This document shows, piece by piece, positions 51,651-62,577 of a stretch of 64,000 nt of DNA (the first letter of the stretch is position 1; every line of letters starts with the position of its first letter). Under the pieces are notes generated by a model. It ran no database searches and was not told where the DNA came from. It saw only the letters and a program-made list of their open reading frames with translations. A program made the translations under genes and the position numbers. This DNA comes from Virgibacillus dokdonensis. Its GTDB lineage: Bacteria > Bacillota > Bacilli > Bacillales > Amphibacillaceae. Location of the stretch: the NCBI RefSeq assembly GCF_900166595.1, contig NZ_LT745763.1:2286660-2350659 (forward strand), in the 5' to 3' direction.

Positions 51651-52536
51651 CCATGATCCCCCATTCTTTTAGTACACTGCTCATAATTGCCATTCTTGCA
51701 TAAACACCATTATTCATTTGCTTAAAAATCCTTGAGCGCTCACACTCTACTAAATCCGTATCAATTTCCACATTTCGATTTATTGGCGCCGGATGAAGAA
51801 GAATAGCATGTGATTGCATTCTTTTTTCACGTTGCTTCGTTAAGCCATATTTGTCTAAATAGCTTGTTGTTTTGTCATACGCTATTTGATGTCTTTCATG
51901 CTGAATGCGTAATAGCATAAGTGCATCCGTCATCTCTACGGCTTCGTCCATAGATATATAAGGAAACGGCAGCGCGTAGTCTTTGCACCCTTCAGCGGCA
52001 GTTAAATACACATTGGCACCCATTTTTTGTAACGTATACGCATTCGATTTGGCTACGCGGCTATGTGAAATATCCCCCGCAATGGCTATATTTATTCCTT
52101 TAAATCGATGAAACTCTTGATAAATCGTTAGTAAATCTAATAAACATTGCGTTGGATGTTCTTTCTTCCCTGCTCCTGCGTTAATGATTGGAATGGATAA
52201 ATTACCCCTTAGTTCATCCATCCAACAATCATCCTGATGGCGAATAATTAACAGATTGGCACCAATAGCCTCAAACGTTTTAGCTGTATCGTATAGCGAC
52301 TCTCCTTTTTGCGTACTAGAAAACTCCTTATTAAAGTCTAGAATATCCAACCCTAATTTGCGCTGTGCAACGTTAAAGCTCATCTTTGTCCGAGTACTCG
52401 GTTCAAAGAATAAATTTGCTGCAAATAGTTGCTGATCGATATGAAATGAAGATTCACGATAATGCTCCGCTAAGTGTAAAAAACTCATAATTTCCGTTTC
52501 TGTCCAGTCATCTAATGAAATAAAATGTCGCACCAT
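51595..52536 (-). CDS. pyrB: Aspartate carbamoyltransferase, catalytic subunit
   Basis: 313 residues with the carbamoyl phosphate site FFEPSTRT (43-50), HPTQCLLDLLT, and HPAPINR. No regulatory PyrI is present, as usual in Bacillus. RBS AAGGAG. The C-terminal 18 codons overlap pyrC in another frame, a longer overlap than elsewhere in the operon. The gene follows the second pyr attenuator and a repeat-rich 567 bp leader. Confidence 0.97.
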   Translation of the reverse strand: MVRHFISLDDWTETEIMSFLHLAEHYRESSFHIDQQLFAANLFFEPSTRTKMSFNVAQRKLGLDILDFNKEFSSTQKGESLYDTAKTFEAIGANLLIIRHQDDCWMDELRGNLSIPIINAGAGKKEHPTQCLLDLLTIYQEFHRFKGINIAIAGDISHSRVAKSNAYTLQKMGANVYLTAAEGCKDYALPFPYISMDEAVEMTDALMLLRIQHERHQIAYDKTTSYLDKYGLTKQREKRMQSHAILLHPAPINRNVEIDTDLVECERSRIFKQMNNGVYARMAIMSSVLKEWGIMDEKISEKHQTSFTYGGVS

Positions 52537-52652
52537 TTTTCTTCACTCCTTTTGTTATATTTGAAACAAACTTTGTTGTTTTTTAAGCAATTAGTAGTGA
52601 TATTTTATTTTGAATCCTTTTGAACAAACAATTAGTGTAGATTAAAGGCGTA

Positions 52653-52861
52653 AGCGTCCGTTTAGCAACGTAGCGAATGGAACGAATCAACTAAAGATTT
52701 AGGAATCATGCCCCTGCAAATGGGGTATACCAACGTCGTGCGGCAAGCCCGTTTTTAGTCGGTCTTCCTCTTAGCGACGAAATGATGAGATGATGACTTA
52801 TCGTAGGGAATTCGTGAAGTCACCTCGTTGCTGGGCGATGGAGACGGACGTGGCTGTTCGG
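52653..52861 (+). repeat. B-family structured repeat, copy B2
   Basis: Second copy of the element at 38445-38647. CGTCCGT and ACGGACG at the ends, AGCAACG and CGTTGCT next to them, and ATGCCCC-N7-GGGGTAT inside can pair. It lies on the opposite strand from pyr transcription, within the pyrR-pyrB spacer. Confidence 0.8.
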
Positions 52862-52904
52862 TTATTTCCATGTTCACCAGCACCTCACTTTAACTTCCTT
52901 ATCT

Positions 52905-52994
52905 TTTTTTCTTGTCGCCACGTCTTATGGCGAATGCTGTAGTTTTTCTTATCTAAACCTTTAAACTTTCATACTTTCCTATAGTATAAAAAAA
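52905..52994 (+). repeat. A-family repeat, copy A6
   Basis: GTCTTATGGCGAATGC, GTAGTTTTTCTTATC, AAACCTTTAAACTTTCATAC, TTTCCTATAGTATAAAAAAA. The 3' half matches copy A3 almost base for base. Its final A-run supplies the U-tract of the minus-strand terminator that follows. Confidence 0.8.
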
Positions 52995-53023
52995 CCTCTT
53001 TGCGCTAAAAGGTCGCAAAGAGG
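52985..53023 (-). terminator. Terminator of the second pyr attenuator (pyrR-pyrB)
   Basis: CCTCTTTGCG (52995-53004) pairs perfectly with CGCAAAGAGG (53014-53023) around 9 nt; the minus strand continues TTTTTTTATAC. It stands 80 bp beyond pyrR and before pyrB, where B. subtilis has PyrR-controlled attenuators. Confidence 0.85.
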
Positions 53024-53057
53024 TAAACGTGTAGTGTATACACGTATTATCTTGGAC

Positions 53058-53091
53058 AACCTTTCAGATCTCTCGTACCTGATTAAAGGTT
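53058..53091 (-). promoter_or_regulatory. Candidate PyrR-binding anti-antiterminator, second attenuator
   Basis: The minus strand reads AACCTTTAATCAG, a GTACGAGAGAT loop, then CTG AAAGGTT. The outer arms AACCTTT/AAAGGTT pair, and CAG/CTG closes a loop with GAGAG, like the PyrR-binding loop but without the canonical UCC. The right arm (AAAGGTT) can alternatively pair with ACCTCTTT of the terminator, as an antiterminator would. Confidence 0.6.
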
Positions 53092-53103
53092 TAGTCAAAA
53101 TGT

Positions 53104-53667
<564 letters not shown>

Positions 53668-53742
53668 TTAATTAGTTGTTTCCACTCCATACTGCTTTTC
53701 TCATTCGGGACTCAATATGCTCCGAGTATGACGACGACATAC

Positions 53743-53774
53743 AAAAAGCCCTTTTATCCATGAGGAAAAAGGGC
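53743..53774 (-). terminator. Terminator of the first pyr attenuator (upstream of pyrR)
   Basis: GCCCTTTT (53748-53755) pairs with AAAAGGGC (53767-53774); the minus strand continues TTTTTGTATG. It lies in the pyrR leader, 94 bp before the start. Confidence 0.9.
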
Positions 53775-53799
53775 CTACTGTTCTAGAGTCATTCCGTAA

Positions 53800-53831
53800 C
53801 CTTTTTAGCCTCACTGGACTATGTTTTAAAG
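53800..53831 (-). promoter_or_regulatory. PyrR-binding anti-antiterminator in the pyrR leader
   Basis: The minus strand at 53821-53806 reads TAGTCCAGTGAGGCTA, a near-exact copy of the known PyrR-binding loop (AGUCCAGAGAGGCU), enclosed by CCTTT/AAAGG arms. With the terminator downstream it makes a complete PyrR attenuator. Confidence 0.9.
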
Positions 53832-53854
53832 GAGCTATTTAATTCTTCTTTGTA

Positions 53855-53883
53855 AGTATGGCAAATTACGTTTCATTTGTCAA
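53855..53883 (-). promoter_or_regulatory. Promoter of the pyr operon
   Basis: On the minus strand TTGACA (53883-53878), 17 bp spacer, CATACT (53860-53855). The -35 overlaps the last bases of the pseudouridine synthase gene, so the leader starts about 200 nt before pyrR. Confidence 0.75.
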
Positions 53884-54791
53884 TACATTTTTTGAATATA
53901 AACAAGCAAATCCTGAAAATAAATCGGTAAATCTGTAGTAAAATGCATTTCTTCATTCTGGATTGGATGGTTAAAGCGTAGCTCTTTCGCATGCAATACT
54001 TGCCCATTTGTAGGCAATGTTTTTCTTGGGCCATATTTAGGATCTCCTACAATCGGATAACCGATATACTTCATATGAACACGTATTTGATGCGTTCTTC
54101 CTGTCTCTAATTGACATTCCACATGAGAAAAATCTTGGTAAGATTGAAGGACGCGGAAATGCGTGATAGCTTGCTTACCATTGTCAACAACAGCCATTTT
54201 TTGCCTATCTTTCGGGTCTCTGCCAATGGGAGCTTCTATTAATCCTTTTTCATGAGGAATTTGCCCGTGCACAATGGCTTGATATGTTCGCTTCATTGTT
54301 TTTTGAACTAACTGATTAGCCAACTGTTGATGCGCCTCATCATGCTTTGCTACTACAAGTAATCCACTCGTATCCTTGTCAAGCCGATGAACGATGCCGG
54401 GCCTTTCTACTCCATTTATTCCAGATAAATCGGTACAATGATAAAGTAAAGCATGCACTAACGTCCCACTCTGATGACCAGCAGAAGGATGGACAACCAT
54501 CCCCTTAGGTTTATTTACGACTAAAATATCCTTATCTTCATAAACAATATCCAAATCAATGGCTTCTGGTATTAATGATAAAGGTTGTGTCTCTGGAACC
54601 ATCCATTCAATCCGATCACCCTGCTGACATTTATAATTTGGTTTTATGCATGCACCATTTACCGTAACATAAGCTTCTTCAATCCATGATTGTACACGTG
54701 AACGAGAAACATTATTATTTTGCTCGGCTAACAACTTATCAACGCGTGTTTTATGCTCATGTTCACCAACAATATATTTATTCTTTGTCAT
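53880..54791 (-). CDS. RluA/RluD-family pseudouridine synthase (YlyB)
   Basis: 303 residues. N-terminal S4 RNA-binding domain ([21 protein letters not shown], about 16-75) and a catalytic domain with the RluA signature [15 protein letters not shown], whose aspartate attacks uridine. The family modifies 23S rRNA helix 69; the exact site here is inferred. It overlaps lspA as ATGA, as in B. subtilis lspA-ylyB. Confidence 0.94.
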   Translation of the reverse strand: MTKNKYIVGEHEHKTRVDKLLAEQNNNVSRSRVQSWIEEAYVTVNGACIKPNYKCQQGDRIEWMVPETQPLSLIPEAIDLDIVYEDKDILVVNKPKGMVVHPSAGHQSGTLVHALLYHCTDLSGINGVERPGIVHRLDKDTSGLLVVAKHDEAHQQLANQLVQKTMKRTYQAIVHGQIPHEKGLIEAPIGRDPKDRQKMAVVDNGKQAITHFRVLQSYQDFSHVECQLETGRTHQIRVHMKYIGYPIVGDPKYGPRKTLPTNGQVLHAKELRFNHPIQNEEMHFTTDLPIYFQDLLVYIQKMY

Positions 54792-55258
54792 GATGCTATT
54801 TTCCCTTTCTTTCGTTCTTCAAGAAACATAGTAATGATTATGAAAAAAACGCCTACGACTAAACTGGCATCTGCTATATTAAAAATCGGGAAATCATAAC
54901 CAAGGATAATAAAGTCAAAAAAATCGACTACCTCTTTGCGAAACAAGCGATCAATAAAGTTACCAATCGCACCTCCCAATACAAAACTTAATGCTATTCC
55001 TAATAGTTTACTCTCTTTTGCATATGCTTGTATGTAATAGACAACGACAGCTACAACAATCACCGTAACAATATAAAAGAAGGTCATTTGTCCTTCTAGT
55101 ATTCCCCAAGCAGCCCCTATATTACGATGGGAAGTAATGTAGAAGAAATTCTCTATCAGGGTGATCTGCTCTCCCAATTCCATTCTCGTCACTATTAGCC
55201 ATTTACTAGCCTGATCAAGTACAATAATTAATAGTGCAATTATATAATACCAATACAT
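54788..55258 (-). CDS. lspA: Lipoprotein signal peptidase LspA
   Basis: Membrane aspartyl protease of 156 residues with four hydrophobic segments. The family motifs [34 protein letters not shown] and [11 protein letters not shown] contain the two catalytic aspartates (in NFIDR and NIADA). It removes signal peptides from diacylglyceryl prolipoproteins. Confidence 0.97.
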   Translation of the reverse strand: MYWYYIIALLIIVLDQASKWLIVTRMELGEQITLIENFFYITSHRNIGAAWGILEGQMTFFYIVTVIVVAVVVYYIQAYAKESKLLGIALSFVLGGAIGNFIDRLFRKEVVDFFDFIILGYDFPIFNIADASLVVGVFFIIITMFLEERKKGKIAS

Positions 55259-55351
55259 GTTCTTTCCTCCGAAATTTTGTTTTAAACTTTAGTTTAATGG
55301 TAAACGTTACAAGCAAAAATAGCAATATATTTACGACTTTCGTACTGGTGT

Positions 55352-55391
55352 AAAAAAGGTTAAACCCCCGAGAAGGAGTTTAACCTTTTTT
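55352..55391 (-). terminator. Terminator after ileS
   Basis: AAAAAAGGTTAAAC (55352-55365) pairs perfectly with GTTTAACCTTTTTT (55378-55391) around a 12 nt loop, directly after the ileS stop. On the minus strand the stem ends in CCTTTTTT. Confidence 0.9.
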
Positions 55392-55394
55392 ATA

Positions 55395-58151
55395 TTAAAT
55401 CGATGTAAGGTTTTTCACTACATCTGCACAACGGGTACAAAGTGTTGGGTGTTCTGCGTCTTCTCCAACGGTATTGGAGGCAACCCAGCAACGCTCACAT
55501 TTTTCTCCAGGATGCTTCTCTACATACACATCGACATGCGTATACACCTTAGCATGCTCGCTTGTTTCCGCTAGGTTTACTTCTGAAACAATAAAGTACT
55601 GGTGAAGATGACCCATCGCTTGTAATACTTCTTTGGTTTTTACATCTTTTGAAATGATCGTTAATTTAGCTTCTAATGATTTACCAATCACTTTTTCATT
55701 TCTTGCTTCTTCTAAAGCTTTCAAGACATCATCACGAACAAGCATAAAATGATCCCATTTTTCAGCTACTTCATTCCATTCATTCATTTCATCTGGTTCC
55801 GGCATATCTGTTAACTGAACCCAATCTGCTTCTGTTTCAGGAATATACTCCCACACTTCTTCTGCAGTATGTGGAATGATAGGTGTCAATAACTTAACAA
55901 TCGCTGTTAATATTTCATAATAACCTGTTTGAATACTTCGTCTACGCTTATTATCCGCTTGTTCAATGTAAAGTATATCTTTAGCAAAGTCCAAATAAAA
56001 TGAGCTTAAATCAACAGCACAGAAATTATGAATTTGATGGAAAATTGGTGAAAACTCATAGTTGTCATAATTTTCCCTTACGCCGGCAACTAATTTCTTC
56101 AACCGATGTAGCATGTATTGATCTACTTCTTCCAAATCAGCATATGGAACACGATCCGTTGATGGTTGAAAATCACTAAGGTTTGCAAGCATAAAACGAA
56201 TCGTATTACGAATTTTACGATATGCTTCTGAGATTTGTTTTAAAATGTCATCTGAAATACGAACATCTGCTTGATAATCTACAGATGATACCCACAGACG
56301 TAAAATATCAGCACCAAGCTGCTTCTGCACTTTAGTAGGTTGAATGACATTTCCTAAAGATTTACTCATTTTACGACCATCACCATCAAGTGCAAAGCCA
56401 TGACTAATTACCGATTTATATGGCGCTTTTCCTGTCACAGCTACAGATGTGGATAAGGACGAGTTAAACCAACCACGATATTGATCGCTTCCTTCTAAAT
56501 ATACATCCGCTGGACGATGATGATCATCTCTACCAATTAATACAGCTTCATGAGAAGAACCAGAGTCAAACCAAACGTCCATAATATCCATTTCCTTTGT
56601 AAAAATGCCGTTTGGACTATTCTCTGAGGTGAACCCTTTTGGTAATAAATCTTTTGCTTCCCATTCAAACCAAATATTTGACCCATGCTCTTTAAACAGT
56701 TCGGATACATGGCTAATCGTTTCATCTGTGATAATTGGCGTACGATCTTCCCCATAAAAAACCGGAATTGGAACACCCCAAGCACGTTGTCTGGATATAC
56801 ACCAATCTTCACGATCTCTTACCATGTTATATAATCTTGTCTCTCCCCACTGTGGGTACCATTGAATATTTTTAATTTCTTCTAAAATAGTTTGGCGAAA
56901 GTCTTTAATGGACGCAAACCATTGTGACGTTGCTCGGAAAATAGTTGGTTTCTTCGTCCGCCAGTCATGCGGATAAGAATGGGTAATAAATTGTAATTTT
57001 AACAGAGCCCCAGTTTCTTCTAACTTTTCCGTAATCAGTTTATTCGCCTTATCATAGAAAAGCCCAGTAAATCCTGGTGCTTCGTCTGTAAACACCCCTT
57101 TTTCATCAACAGGACATAAAGCATCAATACCGTACTTTTTCGCTACATAAAAGTCTTCTTCCCCATGTCCAGGAGCATTGTGTACACAGCCTGTTCCAGT
57201 ATCCGTAGTAACGTGATCACCAAGCATCACAAGCGAAGATCGATCGTAAAATGGGTGTTTCGTTAAAATATGTTCCGCTTGTTCACCACGAAATGTTTTT
57301 TCTATTTGATAAGCTTCCCACCCTAGCTCTTCAGCTACGGTTTCTAACAATGCATGTGCGATAACATACCTTTCTTTATCTACTGCTACAACAATGTACT
57401 CCAATTCTGGATGTAAACTAATTCCTAAGTTAGCAGGAATCGTCCAAGGCGTAGTTGTCCAAATAATCAACTTGTCTCCTGCATTTAGCAGTCCTTTCCC
57501 ATCCGTTACTTCAAAGGCAACGTAAATAGACGGAGATCGTTTATCATGGTATTCTATCTCAGCTTCGGCTAAAGCAGACTCTGAAGAAGGTGACCAATAA
57601 ACTGGCTTAAGTCCTTTATAAATATAGCCTTTTTTAGCCATCTCTCCAAACACTTTTATTTGTGCTGCTTCATAATCCTTTGTTAACGTAATATATGGGT
57701 TGTTCCAATCCCCGCGAATTCCTAATGTTTTAAATTGATTACGCTGATTATCCACCTGCTTTAACGCGTATTCTTCACAGAGCTTACGAAATTCAGCAAT
57801 GCTTAACGCTTTACGATTGATTTTTTTCTTCTTTGTCAATGCTGTTTCAATAGGCAATCCATGTGTATCCCAACCAGGAACATATGGTGCGTAATAGCCA
57901 CTCATAGACTTATATCTAATAATAAAATCTTTTAAGATTTTGTTCAATGCATGACCGATATGCAAATCCCCATTCGCATATGGTGGTCCATCATGCAAAA
58001 TAAACGTTGGGCGTCCTTTTGTCCGTTCCAAGCTTTTTTCATATAGTTTGTTTTCGTCCCAATCTGCTTGTCGATTTGGCTCTTTATTTGGTAAATTACC
58101 ACGCATTGGAAACGCGGTTTTCGGCATTAATAATGTTTCTTTATATTCCAT
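55395..58151 (-). CDS. ileS: Isoleucyl-tRNA synthetase
   Basis: Class I synthetase of 918 residues, bacterial short form. HIGH motif in [10 protein letters not shown] (64-67), editing domain with [21 protein letters not shown] in [12 protein letters not shown] near 600, and a C-terminal zinc site (CERC...CTRC). RBS AAAGGAGG. Controlled by a T-box leader directly upstream. Confidence 0.98.
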   Translation of the reverse strand: MEYKETLLMPKTAFPMRGNLPNKEPNRQADWDENKLYEKSLERTKGRPTFILHDGPPYANGDLHIGHALNKILKDFIIRYKSMSGYYAPYVPGWDTHGLPIETALTKKKKINRKALSIAEFRKLCEEYALKQVDNQRNQFKTLGIRGDWNNPYITLTKDYEAAQIKVFGEMAKKGYIYKGLKPVYWSPSSESALAEAEIEYHDKRSPSIYVAFEVTDGKGLLNAGDKLIIWTTTPWTIPANLGISLHPELEYIVVAVDKERYVIAHALLETVAEELGWEAYQIEKTFRGEQAEHILTKHPFYDRSSLVMLGDHVTTDTGTGCVHNAPGHGEEDFYVAKKYGIDALCPVDEKGVFTDEAPGFTGLFYDKANKLITEKLEETGALLKLQFITHSYPHDWRTKKPTIFRATSQWFASIKDFRQTILEEIKNIQWYPQWGETRLYNMVRDREDWCISRQRAWGVPIPVFYGEDRTPIITDETISHVSELFKEHGSNIWFEWEAKDLLPKGFTSENSPNGIFTKEMDIMDVWFDSGSSHEAVLIGRDDHHRPADVYLEGSDQYRGWFNSSLSTSVAVTGKAPYKSVISHGFALDGDGRKMSKSLGNVIQPTKVQKQLGADILRLWVSSVDYQADVRISDDILKQISEAYRKIRNTIRFMLANLSDFQPSTDRVPYADLEEVDQYMLHRLKKLVAGVRENYDNYEFSPIFHQIHNFCAVDLSSFYLDFAKDILYIEQADNKRRRSIQTGYYEILTAIVKLLTPIIPHTAEEVWEYIPETEADWVQLTDMPEPDEMNEWNEVAEKWDHFMLVRDDVLKALEEARNEKVIGKSLEAKLTIISKDVKTKEVLQAMGHLHQYFIVSEVNLAETSEHAKVYTHVDVYVEKHPGEKCERCWVASNTVGEDAEHPTLCTRCADVVKNLTSI

Positions 58152-58274
58152 TATTGCCTTCCTCCTTTAAGGTGTTGTTATTAAATGCTTCATCATACTT
58201 TTAATTATGAAGTCATTCACATCGTGACCCAATATCAGACAAACTTGGATTATAAAACTTCATTTTTCCACGAA

Positions 58275-58530
58275 ATTGTCTGCTTTTCTAAACAAAAAAA
58301 TCCTCTCAATCCCTCAAGGGACGAGAAGACTCGCGGTACCACCCTTATAAATATGGGAAATACTCTCCATATTCACTCGACATCGATAACGGGAATAACC
58401 GGTCATTATTACTATTTGTTCATAACGACAACTCAAGAGTGATTTTCTAAAAGTCCGACTGTATCAGGCTCCCACCATCCGCTGACTCGCTAAATCAGTT
58501 CATGCTTTTATACTCTCTCTTTCCATGCTT
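58275..58530 (-). ncRNA. T-box leader, isoleucine specific
   Basis: The minus strand carries the conserved T-box AAGGGTGGTACCGCG (58346-58332), followed by a terminator stem (58328-58301) and a run of seven T (58300-58294). Further upstream, GAAAATCACTC puts ATC (58443-58441) in the specifier-loop position, an isoleucine codon. Uncharged tRNA-Ile would pair with the specifier and T-box and stop termination, raising ileS expression. Confidence 0.93.
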
Positions 58531-58632
58531 TGTTGTATTCTTATTTAAGTTTAATATATAATGAGCACTTCATCGAACAGAAAAACAGTTCTGTGTATGA
58601 ATTATATGTAAAAAATAAAAAACCGTCAAGAT

Positions 58633-59136
58633 TTACGTTTCGCTTTCTTCCAATTCAAGGTCCTCTCCTAGCTCTGAATCAAATAATTGATCCCAATCAT
58701 CTGTTTCAATCATATCTAACTGCGCTTCTACAAGCATTTTCAGACGAGTTCGAAAAACTTTCGCCTGCTTCTTTAATTCTTCTACATCCATAGATATACG
58801 ACGAGACTTTGTTAAAGCCTCATTAATAATTCGATCTGCATTTTTTTCTGCTTCTTTAATAATTAACTTAGATTCTTTTGAAGCATTTCCTTTTAGTTCT
58901 TCTGCGGTTTCTTGCGCAATTAGAATAGATTTATTAAGCGTCTCCTCAATATTGGTAAAATGTCCTATTTTTTGATTCAATTGATTTACTTGTTCTTGCA
59001 GATCATTTTTTTCCCTAATTACCATTTCATAATCTTTAATCACTTGATCAAGGAATTCATTTACTTCATCTTCATCATAACCTTTCCACTTTTTAGTGAA
59101 TTCTTTGTTATGAATATCGAGTGGTGTTAATGGCAC
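58633..59136 (-). CDS. divIVA: Cell-division initiation protein DivIVA
   Basis: 167 residues from a GTG at 59136 (MPLTPLDIHNKEF); AGGAGG is 7 nt upstream and the frame also opens at a GTG inside that RBS. N-terminal lipid-binding domain, then coiled coil to about 135 and an acidic tail. It marks negatively curved membrane at poles and septa. The membrane-inserting pair F17-R18 of B. subtilis is W17-K18 here. A short stem with a T-rich tract after the stop (about 58608-58642) may end the transcript. Confidence 0.95.
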   Translation of the reverse strand: MPLTPLDIHNKEFTKKWKGYDEDEVNEFLDQVIKDYEMVIREKNDLQEQVNQLNQKIGHFTNIEETLNKSILIAQETAEELKGNASKESKLIIKEAEKNADRIINEALTKSRRISMDVEELKKQAKVFRTRLKMLVEAQLDMIETDDWDQLFDSELGEDLELEESET

Positions 59137-59262
59137 GATCGCCACCTCCTATTTACTGAATCTCATTTACCTTTACCTTTTACACAATGTACATTGCTAA
59201 AATAACGATTCGTTCAAATAAAAAACTTCACTTCAACCATGATCTTTCGTTCACTAATGTTT

Positions 59263-59268
59263 ATTATA
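59263..59268 (-). promoter_or_regulatory. Candidate -10 of the divIVA promoter
   Basis: A perfect TATAAT on the minus strand about 130 bp before divIVA, in the 260 bp gap after ylmH. The -35 region is T-rich and weak. Confidence 0.35.
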
Positions 59269-59399
59269 CACTATTCATTTCAACAAAAACTACTTAATTC
59301 CTGCAAAATTTTATAGAAAGCTACACTTATTTCTATATTTAATGGCATAATAAAGAAATTTTAGCATGACATCTTACATAGAAATCAAGAGGTTGTGTC

Positions 59400-60179
59400 T
59401 CATTTTAATCGTGCTAATGTAATTTTTTGCTTATCTTTTTTTGATCGGCCTCGCACATTTACTAATTTACTCCTTCCTTTTCCTCGCAATGAAAGGACAT
59501 CTCCTGCTTGGAGCGTAAATGACACATCATCTACAAGTTTATAATTTACTTTAACCGATAGCTTTTTAATATATTCAGTTGCTTCTTTTCTCGATAAACG
59601 ATAAGCTTCCTTCACCACAACATCGAGTCTTAATGAAGAAACAGTTGTTTCTTGTTCTAGCCAAATAGGTTCTCTTAGGTTCCATTCATTTAAGGGACGT
59701 TCTTCCAACTTGACAGAGGCATGCTTTATCTTAGTTAAGTGAGACTTTACATAGAGGGCTATTTCTGAAGCAACTACCAATTGAACGAGTCCATTGTCTA
59801 CCACAATATCCCCTAGTATCTGTCGTTTTAAACCGAGCGACAGGCAAGCTCCCATTACATCACGATGGGATAAATGTATGAATTTATCAGGAAAATGGCC
59901 TTCGAGTAAGGTTAATCCCGTATCCACCGCTTGTATATCTTCATATAATGGTGCAATCACAGCCCGCTTGCGTTCGGCAAATTTATGACCACCATTAAAC
60001 AACAAGTTAACATCACTATCCTTCGTCGAAATAAGTATGGTAACTAGCTGTTGCTCTCGAGGGTCAAGGAAGTTAGTCAACTTAGGTTGATACGTTCGTT
60101 CTACTTGCTCTTTCCAAGACAGAATCTGATCAATAAAAGCTTCTTCCTCTTTACGAAAATGTTGATATAATTCCATCAT
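59400..60179 (-). CDS. ylmH: RNA-binding S4-domain protein YlmH
   Basis: 259 residues from the ATG at 60179 (or the next ATG at 60176), with TAGGAG upstream; 19 further codons are open before it. The N-terminal two thirds are the YlmH domain, and the S4 domain is at the C-terminus (LRLDVVVKEAYRLSRKEATEYIKK). B. subtilis YlmH has been linked to ribosome rescue with RqcH. It closes the ylmD-ylmH run. Confidence 0.93.
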   Translation of the reverse strand: MMELYQHFRKEEEAFIDQILSWKEQVERTYQPKLTNFLDPREQQLVTILISTKDSDVNLLFNGGHKFAERKRAVIAPLYEDIQAVDTGLTLLEGHFPDKFIHLSHRDVMGACLSLGLKRQILGDIVVDNGLVQLVVASEIALYVKSHLTKIKHASVKLEERPLNEWNLREPIWLEQETTVSSLRLDVVVKEAYRLSRKEATEYIKKLSVKVNYKLVDDVSFTLQAGDVLSLRGKGRSKLVNVRGRSKKDKQKITLARLK

Positions 60180-60269
60180 CGAAACTCCTAAACAAATATC
60201 ATAAAAATAGTTCACGAAAAATAGTCGCAATTCCACTTTCAGATTGCATTCACCATTTCACGAGTACGC

Positions 60270-60533
60270 TTAGATTAACATCCAATACAATTGCTGTAAA
60301 CCGCCTTGAGCAAATCTTAAAACAATGATCGCAACAATTGGAGAAAAATCTATCATTCCTAGTGGTGGTATAAATTTACGAAACACTTCTAAATATGGTT
60401 CACAAATTTTAGTCAAAACTTCACCGAATGCCGATTCACGAGCGCCTGGAAACCAGGACATGAATATATAAATAATTAATGCAAATGTATAAACCGTAAA
60501 AGCCATATTTATTATTTGAAAAATTTCTTGCAT
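60270..60533 (-). CDS. ylmG: YggT family membrane protein YlmG
   Basis: 87 residues from the ATG at 60533, seven bases after the sepF stop; the open frame reaches back into sepF. Two hydrophobic helices around the conserved MSWFPGARES and CEPYLEVFRKFIPPLG motif of the YggT family. Relatives affect nucleoid and division-related membrane organisation; the role is not settled. Confidence 0.92.
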   Translation of the reverse strand: MQEIFQIINMAFTVYTFALIIYIFMSWFPGARESAFGEVLTKICEPYLEVFRKFIPPLGMIDFSPIVAIIVLRFAQGGLQQLYWMLI

Positions 60534-60540
60534 GTATCCA

Positions 60541-60966
60541 TTACCATCCTTTACCGTATTCTTCTTCAAGTGTATCTGTAATGGAACCAGTAACATTCAC
60601 ATTATCAGGTGTACATAGGAATGTTTTTGCTCCAAGTTTTTGAATGTCTCCGTTAACAGCATACACCGTTCCGCTTAAAAAATCGACGATGCGCATTGCC
60701 TGTTGGTTCTCCATGCGTTGTAAATTAATTACCACTGCACGACGGTTCACAATATTATCAGCAATTTCCTGTGCCTCGCTATACGTTCTTGGCTCACATA
60801 AAACAACTTTAGAAGTTGGATTATTCACACTTGTAAGGTTTACTACGTTTTTAGGTTTGTCTTTTGGTAGTGCTTGCTCAGCCTCAAACTGGTCAGCATC
60901 TACATATTCGTATTCATATTCATCTTCCATTGTGAAATAATTCTTCAGCTTATTTTTTATACTCAT
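60541..60966 (-). CDS. sepF: Cell division protein SepF
   Basis: 141 residues. N-terminal amphipathic membrane helix ([18 protein letters not shown]), acidic linker, and the globular C-terminal domain with [27 protein letters not shown] and [13 protein letters not shown]. It bundles FtsZ at the septum. RBS GGGGTGAGG. Confidence 0.96.
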   Translation of the reverse strand: MSIKNKLKNYFTMEDEYEYEYVDADQFEAEQALPKDKPKNVVNLTSVNNPTSKVVLCEPRTYSEAQEIADNIVNRRAVVINLQRMENQQAMRIVDFLSGTVYAVNGDIQKLGAKTFLCTPDNVNVTGSITDTLEEEYGKGW

Positions 60967-60970
60967 TACC

Positions 60971-61639
60971 TCACCCCACTAAGTTTGTACCAACTCGTAT
61001 ATGAGTAGCACCTTCTTCCACAGCAATTGTATAATCATTACTCATCCCCATAGACAAAAAGTTACAAGGAGCGTGTATCAAATTTTGCATTTGAATGTCA
61101 TTACGTAATGTAGCTAAATGACGAAAAATACTTCTCAATCTTGCCTCATCTTTAATATGTGGTGCCATAGTCATCAAGCCAATTACCCGTATTTTTGAAT
61201 ACGTTTTTAAGTTTTCAATAAAGGTAAATAACTGTTCAGGACGCACACCATGTTTTGATTCTTCTCCACTAACATTTACTTGAATAAAACAGTCAATCTG
61301 TTTATTGGCTCGTTTCTCAATTTCTTTCGCTAAAGAAATCCGATCTAACGAATGCAATACATCAATATGGTTAATGACATCTTTCACTTTTCTTGACTGT
61401 AACGTTCCAATGAAATGCCAATTAGCTCGACCATGAAAATGGTTATATTTTTCTAAAAAGCCTTCCAAACGGTTTTCTCCAAGATCAGTAATCCCTGCTT
61501 GTAGCGTTTCTTCTGCTCGCTCTATTGTAACATATTTCGTCACTGCTATGATGGTAATATCCTCTTTTTTTCGCTGACATGCCTGACAAGCATGCGCAAT
61601 ATTTTCCTGAATCGTTTGTAAATTGCTTGCTACGTCCAT
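60971..61639 (-). CDS. ylmE: Pyridoxal phosphate homeostasis protein YlmE (YggS family)
   Basis: 222 residues forming a PLP-binding barrel like the N-domain of alanine racemase. PLP lysine K35 in [11 protein letters not shown] segment (GENRLEGF), [11 protein letters not shown], and [21 protein letters not shown]. It regulates free PLP in relatives. Confidence 0.95.
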   Translation of the reverse strand: MDVASNLQTIQENIAHACQACQRKKEDITIIAVTKYVTIERAEETLQAGITDLGENRLEGFLEKYNHFHGRANWHFIGTLQSRKVKDVINHIDVLHSLDRISLAKEIEKRANKQIDCFIQVNVSGEESKHGVRPEQLFTFIENLKTYSKIRVIGLMTMAPHIKDEARLRSIFRHLATLRNDIQMQNLIHAPCNFLSMGMSNDYTIAVEEGATHIRVGTNLVG

Positions 61640-61666
61640 TGTTGCTTATTCTCTCCTCTCATGTTG

Positions 61667-62476
61667 TCATGGTAAAAAGCCAATAAAACCTAACATTCGC
61701 CCTGTTTCCCCATGATCTCTGCGATGTGAGAAAAAAAGTGTTTCATCGCGATATGTGCAGTAATTTGTTACATCTATATTATTACGTAATACCCCTGATT
61801 GTAAAAGGATATCTACATTTAATTGTTTCAAATCTAGTAAGTAACGGTTTTCTGCCTTTGTATCAACTACGTTTGCTTTAAAAATTGTGGGGATTTGATT
61901 TACTACATGTGCATCCACTTCATAACACATTTTCGAAATGCATGGTCCTACGGTAACAAGTAAATTTTCTCTCTCAACTCCATATCGTTGTAACTTTTCG
62001 ACCATATGCTTGGCCATTTGGTGAACCGTTCCTTTCCATCCAGCATGAGCAATTCCAATAAAAGATGTTACAGGATCATAAAAATATAGTGGGACACAGT
62101 CTGCAAAAAAAGCCGATAACATGATATTAGAGTGATTAGTAATGAGACCGTCAACTCCCTTTATGGCAGAATGATAATTTTGAGCACCTTTTCCCTTATC
62201 TGATGGACGAACAAAATGAATATTTGTTTGATGTACTTGCTGGCCACATACCCAGTTCTCCAAAGGGAATCGAACATTACGTGCAATACGTTCCCTGTTC
62301 AATAATACATTCTTTGACAAATCGTCTACATGGAAACCGACATTTAAGGATGTATAGCTCCCATCACTAACACCATCTTTTTTAGTTGTAAATCCAGCTA
62401 CAATTCGTTCGTTTAATCGTTGCCATTTCTCTATATGTAAATACGTTGTTTGCAATGAATGAAAGACGTCACTCAA
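61667..62476 (-). CDS. ylmD: Purine nucleoside phosphorylase/laccase-domain protein YlmD (YfiH family)
   Basis: 269 residues from a TTG at 62476, preceded by AGGAGGTG. The Cu-oxidase_4 family signature appears as FFADCVPLYFYD and AHAGWKGTVHQM with the zinc-binding His/Cys, plus GPCISKMCYEV. Relatives cleave adenosine and inosine nucleosides; older names are laccase or polyphenol oxidase. First gene of the ylmD-ylmH run. Confidence 0.94.
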   Translation of the reverse strand: MSDVFHSLQTTYLHIEKWQRLNERIVAGFTTKKDGVSDGSYTSLNVGFHVDDLSKNVLLNRERIARNVRFPLENWVCGQQVHQTNIHFVRPSDKGKGAQNYHSAIKGVDGLITNHSNIMLSAFFADCVPLYFYDPVTSFIGIAHAGWKGTVHQMAKHMVEKLQRYGVERENLLVTVGPCISKMCYEVDAHVVNQIPTIFKANVVDTKAENRYLLDLKQLNVDILLQSGVLRNNIDVTNYCTYRDETLFFSHRRDHGETGRMLGFIGFLP

Positions 62477-62577
62477 TATAGCACCTCCTATAAATCCTAA
62501 TCATGATATATTTTATCATAAATTGCATTTAATTTTTAACGTCTTATGTTACATTATTTTAACTGTATGAAATGGTT

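Noticed and set aside
58185..58442. Plus-strand 85-codon ORF upstream of ileS
   Set aside because: It lies in the T-box leader, whose conserved elements explain the sequence.
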